Below, one piece after another: positions 52,495 through 60,070 of a stretch of DNA of 64,000 nucleotides. Every line of letters starts with the position of its first letter. Position 1 is the stretch's first letter. The position numbers and the translations under genes were made by a program. The DNA is taken from contig NZ_KQ960171.1 of NCBI RefSeq assembly GCF_001553115.1, positions 1 to 64,000 of the forward strand. Direction: 5' to 3'. This stretch comes from Aedoeadaptatus coxii. Its GTDB lineage: Bacteria; Bacillota; Clostridia; Tissierellales; Peptoniphilaceae. The notes beneath the pieces are model-generated. The model was not told where the DNA came from, ran no database searches, and saw nothing but the letters and a program-made list of their open reading frames with translations.

Positions 52495-53892
52495 TCACCT
52501 CATATAATCGAAGGCATCGACGATGATGTTTGCGTCGCCTTCTTGCAGCGTCCGGGGATCCAAGAGCAAATGATCCTTGGCGATGCGCCCGATAATGGCG
52601 GGTTCGTGCATTCTGAGGGCGTGTTCCAATTGGGAGGCGGAGCAGTTTTTATCCTCCACGCTTACGACGTAAGTATCCAGGGTTTCGCCGGGGCAGGAGC
52701 CGCCGCCGATTTGGCTCTTATCTTCTACGACCTCTGCAGCATAGCCCAATCGAATCAATTCGTATTTCAAAGCCTCCGCTTCTTTTTTAATATCTTCCAG
52801 AGGTTTGGTAATCATGGCGAGGGTGGGAATTTCCTTACGCGCCGCCTTGGGATTGCGATAGGATTCCAAAGTGGCTTCGAGGGCGGCAAAACTCATTTTA
52901 TCCATGCGCACTACCCGCGCCAGAGGATGGCGCTTCATGCGATCGATGTATTCCTTTTTGCCGATGGCGATGCCCGCTTGGGGGCCGCCTAAAAGTTTGT
53001 CGCCGCTAAAGAGGACGAGGTCGGCGCCGGATGCCAAGGCTTCCCGTACGGTAGGTTCGTAGATGCCCACGTCGGAAAGGGAATCCATTAGGCCGCTTCC
53101 CAAATCGTAAACTAAGGGAAGATCGTGTGCGTCGGCGATTTTTTTTAATTCTTCCAGTTCCACCTCTTGAGTGAAGCCCACCACTTTAAAATTGCTGGTG
53201 TGGACTTTTAACAGCACGTCGGCCTCTTCCGATGAAGCTGCCTTTTCGTAATCTCTCGGGTGTACTTTATTGGTGGTGCCGATTTCTTTTAAACGGGCGC
53301 CGGAAAGCTCGATAATTTCGGGGATGCGGAAAGAGCCTCCGATTTCCACAAGTTCTCCGCGGCTCACGACTACGTCGCCACCGTTTGTAAGTGCGCTAAT
53401 GGCGAGGAGCACGGCCGATGCATTGTTGTTCACCACCATGGCGTCTTCCGCACCTGTAATATCGCGGACGAGACCGTTTAAAATATCGTGGCGACTTCCC
53501 CGGCGGCCTTCGTCGATGGCATATTCCAAATTGGCGTAAGAGGGGGTGAGTTTTTCCACGCGCTCTAACGCCTTGCGGCTCAAGAGGGAACGGCCCAAAT
53601 TCGTATGCAAAATGACGCCGGTTGCGTTAATCACCGGGCGCAAATTCGGCGTCATTTGATCGTTTATGTTGCTGTAAATGCGATTTTGAATTTCTTCTAA
53701 AGAAGCGAGGGCTTCTAAAGGCGCCTCATCCTCCGCCGCCAAAATATCGCGGCGCACCGAATCGATGGCGTCGCGCACGGCATCTTTCAGCGCCACGGCG
53801 TCCATATTTTCCGCCTTCAGACTCTCCAGTACGTCGTTAACCTGGGGGAGTCTGCGCAGGTAATGTGATTTTTCCTTCATTGATATAGTCAT
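52495..53892 (-). CDS. selA: L-seryl-tRNA(Sec) selenium transferase SelA
   Basis: 465 residues. PLP enzyme with Lys299 in SGDKLLGGPQAGI (E. coli Lys295), N-terminal tRNA-binding part (RRLPQVNDVLES), INATGVILHTNLGRS near 88-102 and SPSYANLEY-like TPSYANLEY. It turns Ser-tRNA(Sec) into Sec-tRNA(Sec) with selenophosphate. The ATG overlaps the TGA of lysR (ATGA), so lysR-selA-selB are one coupled operon. Confidence 0.95.
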   Translation of the reverse strand: MTISMKEKSHYLRRLPQVNDVLESLKAENMDAVALKDAVRDAIDSVRRDILAAEDEAPLEALASLEEIQNRIYSNINDQMTPNLRPVINATGVILHTNLGRSLLSRKALERVEKLTPSYANLEYAIDEGRRGSRHDILNGLVRDITGAEDAMVVNNNASAVLLAISALTNGGDVVVSRGELVEIGGSFRIPEIIELSGARLKEIGTTNKVHPRDYEKAASSEEADVLLKVHTSNFKVVGFTQEVELEELKKIADAHDLPLVYDLGSGLMDSLSDVGIYEPTVREALASGADLVLFSGDKLLGGPQAGIAIGKKEYIDRMKRHPLARVVRMDKMSFAALEATLESYRNPKAARKEIPTLAMITKPLEDIKKEAEALKYELIRLGYAAEVVEDKSQIGGGSCPGETLDTYVVSVEDKNCSASQLEHALRMHEPAIIGRIAKDHLLLDPRTLQEGDANIIVDAFDYMR

Positions 53893-54800
53893 TTCGATTC
53901 CACCTTGTCGTGAATGTATTTTCTAAAGGCCTGTGCCGGTAAGGACAAGACCGTATTCTTATTCCATACCATATAAAAATCTCGGCTCATATTCAACTCT
54001 TTAATTTTAAAAATTAAATAATTGCGAGCTTCATAATTTTCGTAGGCGGATATTTTTGAAATAACGGAAATGCCCAAGCCGTATTCCACACACTTTTTAA
54101 TGGATTCGATATGGGTTAAAAGGGCGCTCATTCCCCATTGATAACTGGAATAGCCCAGCTTTTCCACTTCTTTTTCAAATTGACGACGGGTGGCGGAACC
54201 TTCTTCCCGCCAAATAAAATTCTCGCCGATAATTTCCTTAATGCTGATCGTTTTATCTTTATGATACATGGCCAGGTATTTTTCATTTTTCGGACAGATT
54301 AAAACCAGGGGATCGGTGAGGACTTTTTCCGACCCCAAAGCGGCGTTGGGTTTCTTTCCTAAAAAGCCGATGTCGCCTTGGCCTGCGAGCAAATTGTTTT
54401 CAACAATATCGCTGTCCGATTGGTCGATAAAAAAGCGGACGAAGGGATTTTCTTCCCGAAACTCCAACAAATGGCTCGGAAGCCAAGATTCTCCGATTAC
54501 GGAAGACACTTGCATGGAAAGCACGCCGGCAATATCTTCCCGCATGTCTTTCTTAACTTCCCGGAGGGCTTCGTCGCGAATATTCATAAGCTCCACGGCA
54601 TAACTGTATAATTTCTTGCCGTCTTCAGTGAGCACAGCCTCGCCACGGTTGCGATTAAGCAAAATCACGCCCAACTCCTTTTCGAGACTGATCACGTGGG
54701 CGGAAATAGTGGGCTGTGTTAAAAAAGCGGCGTCCGCGGCGCGGGAAAAGCTTTTATACTTCACCACATTTACAAAAGCATTGATTTGTTTGAAATCCAT
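53889..54800 (-). CDS. Selenium metabolism-associated LysR-family regulator
   Basis: 303 residues. Winged HTH at 1-60 (FVNVVKYKSFSRAADAAFLTQPTISAHVISLE), followed by a LysR substrate domain (about 92-300). A LysR family linked to sel genes is known in Clostridia. Encoded first in the lysR-selA-selB operon, and divergent from the PrdA-N paralog and prdA. No PrdR is present in this window, so this protein is a candidate controller for the prd genes as well. Its own promoter overlaps one arm of an inverted repeat at 54866. Confidence 0.85.
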   Translation of the reverse strand: MDFKQINAFVNVVKYKSFSRAADAAFLTQPTISAHVISLEKELGVILLNRNRGEAVLTEDGKKLYSYAVELMNIRDEALREVKKDMREDIAGVLSMQVSSVIGESWLPSHLLEFREENPFVRFFIDQSDSDIVENNLLAGQGDIGFLGKKPNAALGSEKVLTDPLVLICPKNEKYLAMYHKDKTISIKEIIGENFIWREEGSATRRQFEKEVEKLGYSSYQWGMSALLTHIESIKKCVEYGLGISVISKISAYENYEARNYLIFKIKELNMSRDFYMVWNKNTVLSLPAQAFRKYIHDKVESK

Positions 54801-54865
54801 AAGTCCTCCTGGTTAGCAATAGCGAAAAAACAATGTGAAAAATCCTGACGTACTATGTAAAGATA

Positions 54866-54917
54866 ATGTATCTATATTTTAACATAGAAAGCTAAGCAAA
54901 TTGACGAATAGATACAT
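54866..54917. promoter_or_regulatory. lysR promoter and candidate LysR operator
   Basis: ATGTATCTAT (54866-54875) and ATAGATACAT (54908-54917) are a perfect 10-base inverted repeat with centres 42 bases apart, i.e. four helical turns. Minus-strand promoter TTGCTT (54894-54899) - 17 - TATAGA (54871-54876) starts lysR, with its -10 box inside the left arm. This suits autoregulation. The rest of 54801-55095 is AT-rich with no gene seen. Confidence 0.6.
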
Positions 54918-55095
54918 AATATAAGAAAAGAAATCATATAGGCGAAATCAATAAGAGCCAATGGACAGAGACCATTATAATGACTAAATACAGACGGCGA
55001 CAAGGGAGAGAATAAAAAAGTGAAAAAATAGGGAGTATAGGGTTTTCGAATACGACTCCTTTACGAATAGAAAATATTTATCCTAAGAAATGGAT

Positions 55096-55124
55096 TTGAC
55101 CAAAAAATTTAAAGTTGATATAAT
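55096..55124 (+). promoter_or_regulatory. Promoter of the PrdA-N paralog
   Basis: TTGACC (55096-55101), 17-base spacer ending GTTGA, TATAAT (55119-55124). The -35 box, spacing, spacer end and -10 box are the same as in the prdA promoter at 55955. Confidence 0.85.
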
Positions 55125-55213
55125 TCTAATGTAAGAATAAATGGCGTTATGGAAACTGCCGCGCCCTTTGTTTCAAATCGAATGAACGATTCCACAATCA
55201 TTAGGAGGTTATT

Positions 55214-55642
55214 ATGTCCATTACAAAAGAAACCGCATTACAACATAAAGACGATCCGGCCGTAACATGCTGTCGTTTTGAAGCCGGCGAACTCGTCGAA
55301 GCTTCCATTTTGGAAGACCCGGCCATTTTCGCTGACTTGGAAGATTCCGGTCTCCTCGAAATCACCGACGACACCTTAACCATCGGCCAAGTACTCGGCG
55401 CAAAACTTAAAGAAACCGTCGACTCCTTAACTCCCTTAACCAAAGATCTTTTGGAAGACATTCCCGAAACACCTCTCGGCGAAGAAGGAGAAGAAGAGGA
55501 AGAAGCAGAGGCAGCTGCAGGCGAAGCCCAATTCGAAACCGTGCCCGTAGCTCAAGGAGCGGCACCTGTGGTAACAGGCTATGCAACCCTTAAAATTGCA
55601 AAAGGCGAAAACATCGAAATCTCTTTCCCGGTTTACGGTTAA
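55214..55642 (+). CDS. Stand-alone PrdA N-terminal domain paralog
   Basis: 142 residues. Residues 1-91 are identical to PrdA 1-91 at 79 positions by my count; an acidic/Ala linker follows (92-120), then GYATLKIAKGENIEISFPV, which matches PrdA up to residue 139, after which the protein stops (YG). DNA differs at many silent sites, so the copy is not recent and is kept under selection. It includes the conserved Cys pair at 19-20 (VTCCRF). AGGAGG precedes the ATG, and it has its own promoter and terminator. Role unknown; it could be an extra subunit or competitor for the reductase core. Confidence 0.82.
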   Translation: MSITKETALQHKDDPAVTCCRFEAGELVEASILEDPAIFADLEDSGLLEITDDTLTIGQVLGAKLKETVDSLTPLTKDLLEDIPETPLGEEGEEEEEAEAAAGEAQFETVPVAQGAAPVVTGYATLKIAKGENIEISFPVYG

Positions 55643-55871
55643 ATCGATTGTGCCCTCGGCGTTTTTTATGAATAGTATTTAATACAATAGATCGATTCGA
55701 AGAGCCTATTTATTTATCTATAGATCATTTTAATAAGATATAGAGAAAAATGCCAGGCTATCGACGTTATCAATATAAAAACTCCTTAGATAGAAAATGC
55801 TTTTTTTGGGAAAAAATATTATCTATCAAACGTTGAGAAACAAACGTTATAAATGGGACAAAAGGAAAACT
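55643..55871. other. Non-coding stretch after the PrdA-N paralog
   Basis: AT-rich with no supported gene; it does not resemble the rest of prdA in any frame I tried. It may be a long 3' UTR, since the only good terminator lies at 55872. Confidence 0.4.
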
Positions 55872-55905
55872 CGGGAAAAGGAAGCGACCTCATTTCCCGT
55901 TTTTT
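55872..55905 (+). terminator. Terminator between PrdA-N paralog and prdA
   Basis: CGGGAAA pairs with TTTCCCG, followed by six T. It separates the paralog from prdA. Confidence 0.7.
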
Positions 55906-55954
55906 CATTTCGAAAAACGAATGCTCCAAAAATTTTTGGGATTAGCGGACAAAT

Positions 55955-55983
55955 TTGACCTCATTTTCATCTGTTGATATAAT
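55955..55983 (+). promoter_or_regulatory. Promoter of the prdA operon
   Basis: TTGACC (55955-55960), 17-base spacer ending GTTGA, TATAAT (55978-55983). A leader of about 115 bases follows, with AAAGGAGG before the ATG. Confidence 0.85.
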
Positions 55984-56105
55984 TATGTCACAACGATGAG
56001 TCAGTCGGCTCCGATCATACTCAGTCGTTAAAAAAGGATGGAAATTGTTCGATCCGATAGAGATATGATGCGTCGTATCTCGATTAGCAAAAAAGGAGGA
56101 AGAAT

Positions 56106-58001
56106 ATGTCTATTACCAAAGAAACGGCAATGCAGCACTTAAATGATCCTGCTGTAACCTGTTGCCGATTCGAAGCCGGTGAACTCGTAGAACCTTCTAT
56201 CTTAGAAGATCCCGCGATTTTCGGCGACCTTCAAGACACAGGTTTGTTGGAAATCACCGACGAAACCCTCACTATCGGCCAAGTTATTGGTGCGAAACTT
56301 AAGGAAACGGTTGATTCTTTAACCCCCTTAACGAAAGATTTAGTAGAAGACCTTCCCGAAGTACCCCTCGGCGAAGAACCCGCAGAAGAAGTAGCTGAAG
56401 CAGCTCCCCAAGCAGCTCCTGCAGTAGCAGAAGCTCCCGCAGCCGTAGCAGCACCTTCCGTAGCAGGCTATGCTAACATAAAAATCGCTAAGGGCGAAAA
56501 CATCGAAATCAGCTTCCCCGTTGTTGGCGGTGCCGGCGTAGGTGCAGGCGCTCAAGCAGCAGCTGTAGCAGCAGGCGCTCAAGCTCCCGCAGCACTTGGA
56601 AAAGATGAATTCGTTGAAGGTGAAACTCACGAAATCCGTCACTTAAGAAAAGACTACTACACCATCGAAAAAGTAGAACGCGGTCCCGAAACCAAAATCG
56701 AAGGCACCACACTCTACATTCGCGAAGGTATCGAACAAGAAGTTATCGATTCTCAAGAACTCGTTAAAGACTTCAAGATCGACATCATCACCCCGGATCG
56801 TTACGATGAATACTCCGAAACCATCATGGACGTTCAACCGATCGCTACCAAAGAAGAAGGCGAATTAGGTTCCGGCGTTACTCGTGTACTCGACGGCGTT
56901 ATTATGATGCTGACCGGTACCGACGAAGGTGGCGTTCAAATCGGTGAATTCGGTTCTTCCGAAGGTGAAATGGATAGAAACATTTTATTCAACCGTCCCG
57001 GTAGCCCGGACATGGGTGAAACCTTCATTAAATGCGAAGTAACCATTCAAGCAAAGACCAACATGGAACGTCGTGGACCCATGTCTGCTCACCACGCTGC
57101 AGACCACTTAAACCAAGAAATCCGCGATGCATTGAAAGAACTCGAAGCAACTCCCGTTCGCTCCGAAGAATTCTCTCACGTTCGCAAAGAAGGCCGTAAA
57201 AAAGTTCTCCTTATTAAGGAAATCATGGGTCAAGGCGCAATGCACGACAACTTATTGCTCCCCGTCGAACCCTGCGGCTGGTTAGGCGGACACCCCAACG
57301 TCGACTTAGGTAACCTTCCGATCATGCTTTCTCCCCTCGAAATTCTCGACGGCGGCGTTCACGCATTGACCTGCATCGGACCGGCATCTAAAGAAATGTC
57401 CAGACACTACTTCAGAGAACCCTTGGTACTCGAAGCATTGGCTGATGACGAAATCGACGTAGTAGGCGTATTGCTCGTTGGTTCTCCCCAAGCAAACACC
57501 GAAAAATTCTATGTATCCAAACGTCTCGGTATGACCGTTGAAGCTATCAACCCCGACGGTGTTATTATCACCACCGAAGGTTTCGGTAACAACCACATCG
57601 ACTTCGGTTCTCACCACGAACAAGTCGGTTTGCGTGGCATCCCCGTTGTCGGCATGAGTTTCTGTGCTGTACAAGGTGCTCTCGTAACCGGTAACGAATA
57701 CATGGTAGCTATGGTCGACAACAACAAGTCCAGACAAGGTATTGAAAACGAAATTCTCGAAAACAACACCCTCTGTCAAGAAGACGCAATCCGCGCTTTG
57801 GCTATGTTGAAGAACCAAATGGCAGGCGAAGAAATCAAAGCTCCGGAACGTAAATGGAACCCGAACGTTAAGCTCAACAACATTGACTTAATCAAGGAAC
57901 AAACCGGTCGCGAATTCGACCTTGTAGAAAACGAAACCAGCTTGAAGATGAGCAAGAAACGTCGCGAAATTTACGAAAAGGACGAAGCAGGAGAAGAATA
58001 A
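56106..58001 (+). CDS. prdA: D-proline reductase proprotein PrdA
   Basis: 631 residues. N-domain (1-91), Ala/Pro/Glu-rich linker (92-135), a second module (about 170-420) and the C-terminal part after Cys423. The sequence GVHALTC-IGPASKEMS has Cys423, equivalent to Cys421 of C. sticklandii PrdA, where self-cleavage yields the pyruvoyl-bearing small subunit. With PrdB it reduces D-proline to 5-aminovalerate, the acceptor half of Stickland fermentation. First gene of a seven-element operon; codons are of the highly expressed type. Confidence 0.96.
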   Translation: MSITKETAMQHLNDPAVTCCRFEAGELVEPSILEDPAIFGDLQDTGLLEITDETLTIGQVIGAKLKETVDSLTPLTKDLVEDLPEVPLGEEPAEEVAEAAPQAAPAVAEAPAAVAAPSVAGYANIKIAKGENIEISFPVVGGAGVGAGAQAAAVAAGAQAPAALGKDEFVEGETHEIRHLRKDYYTIEKVERGPETKIEGTTLYIREGIEQEVIDSQELVKDFKIDIITPDRYDEYSETIMDVQPIATKEEGELGSGVTRVLDGVIMMLTGTDEGGVQIGEFGSSEGEMDRNILFNRPGSPDMGETFIKCEVTIQAKTNMERRGPMSAHHAADHLNQEIRDALKELEATPVRSEEFSHVRKEGRKKVLLIKEIMGQGAMHDNLLLPVEPCGWLGGHPNVDLGNLPIMLSPLEILDGGVHALTCIGPASKEMSRHYFREPLVLEALADDEIDVVGVLLVGSPQANTEKFYVSKRLGMTVEAINPDGVIITTEGFGNNHIDFGSHHEQVGLRGIPVVGMSFCAVQGALVTGNEYMVAMVDNNKSRQGIENEILENNTLCQEDAIRALAMLKNQMAGEEIKAPERKWNPNVKLNNIDLIKEQTGREFDLVENETSLKMSKKRREIYEKDEAGEE

Positions 58002-58004
58002 TTC

Positions 58005-58268
58005 ATGGATAGGCTCAAATATATTTCGACGGAACAATATGTCGAAGGCATTATCGTCAATCTAACCGATGTTTCGGTAACCATCGACTTTAAGGGCAGA
58101 ATGGGACAATTAAAAGTTCCCATGCGCAACATCATTTCCGAATATCCCCTTGAAGAGGGAATGGAAGTTGGTATGTTAATGACTATTCCCGAAGTCATCA
58201 ATGACGAAGTCAATGAGGGGTATAAACGAAATATCGAGCTTAGGCGTGAAAGAGGTCTTCTGGACTGA
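58005..58268 (+). CDS. Small proline-reductase-cluster protein (CBO2463/CBO2479-like)
   Basis: 87 residues, three bases after prdA and 22 before prdB. It looks like a small beta-barrel: GIIVNLTDVSVTIDFKGRMG and LKVPMRNIISEYPLEEGMEV, ending in a charged tail. I believe this is the CBO2463/CBO2479 domain found in clostridial proline reductase clusters, but no function is known to me. An S1/OB-like fold or assembly factor is possible. GGAGAAG precedes the ATG. Confidence 0.65.
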   Translation: MDRLKYISTEQYVEGIIVNLTDVSVTIDFKGRMGQLKVPMRNIISEYPLEEGMEVGMLMTIPEVINDEVNEGYKRNIELRRERGLLD

Positions 58269-58290
58269 GTTTGTTTAAGGAGGAAAAAGA

Positions 58291-59016
58291 ATGAAGCTTA
58301 CAACCGTAAAAGGCTTGCAATCTGAAATCTTCGTTCCCATTACCCCGGATCCTGTATGGACCCCGGTAACCAAGGAATTGAAAGATATGCGAGTCGCTAT
58401 TGCGAGTGCTGCGGGTATTCACTTAGTTAGCCAAGAACGGTTTAACTTAGCAGGTGACACGACTTATCGTGAAATCCCCGGTGACGCACAAGACGAAGAT
58501 TTAATGGTATCCCACGGTGGTTACGATAACTCGGACGTTAACAAAGACATCAACTGCATGTTCCCCATCGACCGTTTGAGAGAACTTGCAGATGAAGGAT
58601 TTATTAAAGAAGTAGCACCTTTCCACTACGGATTCATGGGCGGCGGTGGCGACCAAGACGCCTTTACGCACAAAACCGGTCCGGAAATTGCTCAAAAACT
58701 TAAAGATGAGGATGTAGATGCAGTTATCCTCACCGGTGGCTGAGGTACCTGTCACCGCACCGCGACAATTGTTCAACGTGCGATAGAGGAATCGGGTATT
58801 CCTACCATCTTGATCGCTGCATTACCTCCGGTTGTCCGTCAAAACGGATCTCCGCGTGCCGTTGCTCCTCGTGTACCGATGGGCGCTAACGCAGGTGAAC
58901 CTCACAACGTCGAAATGCAAACAGGCATTTTGAAGGCAACCTTAGAAGAGCTCGTGAAAATTCCAAGCGCAGGCAAAATTGTTCCCCTGCCCTTCGAATA
59001 TATCGCTCACGTATAA
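58291..59016 (+). CDS. prdB: D-proline reductase selenoprotein subunit PrdB
   Basis: 241 residues when the in-frame TGA at 58741-58743 is read as selenocysteine (residue 151). The frame continues directly after it (GTCHRTATIVQRAIEESG) to TAA at 59014-59016, giving the redox motif GGU-GTC, as in PrdB of C. sticklandii and C. difficile (Sec at 151/152). The Sec attacks D-proline together with the PrdA pyruvoyl group. AGGAGG precedes the ATG. The gene is intact; a stop at 58743 would be an annotation artefact. selA, selB, selC and selD are all within 8 kb. Confidence 0.96.
58741..58782 (+). promoter_or_regulatory. Sec UGA codon and candidate SECIS hairpin in prdB
   Basis: UGA at 58741-58743. 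Twelve bases on, CGCAC (58756-58760) pairs with GTGCG (58778-58782) around a 17-base interior with possible inner pairs. Bacterial SECIS elements lie here, but the exact fold needs a model. Confidence 0.5.
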
Positions 59017-59037
59017 AATAACTGTTGGAGGGATAGA

Positions 59038-59781
59038 ATGGAAGACATTCAAAAACGTCGCTTAGTGATCCGCGCTTTCCACGCAGATGAGGTTGAATTC
59101 GGCAATAAACCCGCTATGGTAGACGGCAAACTTACAGTAGTAGACCATGCCGAAAATACTAGCGATCTCGTCGTGAAATCGACAGTCGAAATCTTACAAC
59201 CCCATGAACACGATGTGGAAGTCAACAGCATCATGGACGTTATCCCTATCTCAACCAAGGTACTTGGCAGATTAGGTGAGGGTGTAACACACACCCTTAC
59301 CGGCTGCTATGTTGTACTGACAGGTGTCGATGAAGACGGCCGTCAAATCGGTGAATTCGGTTCATCGGAAGGTAACTTACAGGAACAACTTTATCTCGGT
59401 AGAAGAGGTACCCCGGGGGAAGACGATGTGATCATTCATATCGATGTCCTCGTTAAAGGCGGTCAACCCTTTAGCCGTGAGCTTGCCAATGCGGCATTCC
59501 AAGTTGCCGAAGATTACATTCAACCTATACGTAAGATGATGAAAGAATTAAACGGAGCAAAAGCTACCGAATCTCACGATTATTACGATATCGAGAGAAA
59601 AGGCGGCATGAAGGTCGTGCTGTTGAAACAAATTGCCGGCCAAGGTGCCATGTACGATAATATGATCTTCCCCTCGGAGCCCTCCGGCTTTGATGGACTC
59701 TCCATTATCGACATGTACAATATGCCCGTTTATTTAACACCGAATGAATATCGCGACGGTGCCATTCGCGCACTTGTATAA
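59038..59781 (+). CDS. prdD: Proline reductase-associated protein PrdD
   Basis: 247 residues, paralogous to the middle of PrdA (about 175-420): EHDVEVNSIMDVIPISTKVLG, EGVTHTLTGCYVVLTGVDEDG, GRQIGEFGSSEGNLQ, MKVVLLKQIAGQGAMYDN and the last residues EYRDGAIRALV match ILDGGVHALT of PrdA. It ends exactly where PrdA has its pyruvoyl Cys. PrdD is probably a non-catalytic partner that assembles with PrdE. GGAGGGA precedes the ATG. Confidence 0.88.
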   Translation: MEDIQKRRLVIRAFHADEVEFGNKPAMVDGKLTVVDHAENTSDLVVKSTVEILQPHEHDVEVNSIMDVIPISTKVLGRLGEGVTHTLTGCYVVLTGVDEDGRQIGEFGSSEGNLQEQLYLGRRGTPGEDDVIIHIDVLVKGGQPFSRELANAAFQVAEDYIQPIRKMMKELNGAKATESHDYYDIERKGGMKVVLLKQIAGQGAMYDNMIFPSEPSGFDGLSIIDMYNMPVYLTPNEYRDGAIRALV

Positions 59782-59791
59782 CTAAATAATT

Positions 59792-59878
59792 AATAAGGAT
59801 GCCGAGATCTTCGTCGATTTATTATCAGGATTATGGTATGATACCTATTGAGGGAGACCTCGGTTCTTTATCCTTATT
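59792..59878 (+). repeat. Long inverted repeat between prdD and selC
   Basis: AATAAGGAT (59792-59800) pairs with ATCCTTATT (59870-59878), and inside it CCGAG (59802-59806) pairs with CTCGG (59859-59863). Within the loop is an extended -10 (TGGTATGAT, 59834-59842). It could be a processing hairpin, a partial terminator or a regulated promoter for tRNA-Sec and prdF. Confidence 0.5.
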
Positions 59879-59899
59879 TATATTTCTTTTCATATTCCT

Positions 59900-59997
59900 G
59901 GGAGCAGATAGGTGTCTGGTGTGCCTCGCGGTCTTCAAAACCGTCGTGAGGAGTTCGAAGCTTCTTGGGTGGGTTCGATTCCCACATGTTCCCGCCA
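59900..59997 (+). tRNA. selC: tRNA-Sec (anticodon TCA)
   Basis: 98 nt with encoded CCA. Anticodon loop CTTCAAA gives TCA (UGA), the long variable arm is typical, and the T arm GTGGG-TTCGATT-CCCAC follows. The long acceptor arm (GGGAGCA/TGTTCCC) fits selC. It lies between prdD and prdF in the prd operon orientation. Confidence 0.93.
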
Positions 59998-60070
59998 TTT
60001 ATACATAAATGGTCGACGGGTTTATGTTCTGAAATGGGAAAATGTTTTTATAGTATTAAGGAGGATCACA

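Noticed and set aside
55643-56105. A decayed remainder of a full second prdA after the PrdA-N paralog
   Set aside because: No frame in this interval resembles PrdA residues 140-631, and the paralog ends in a clean stop with a terminator downstream.
56340-56712. Cys/Tyr-rich open frames on the minus strand opposite prdA
   Set aside because: They mirror the Ala/Glu-rich linker of PrdA and lack start signals.
58291-58743. prdB as a truncated or broken gene ending at TGA
   Set aside because: The TGA is at the known selenocysteine position, the frame continues with conserved sequence, and all Sec machinery is present.
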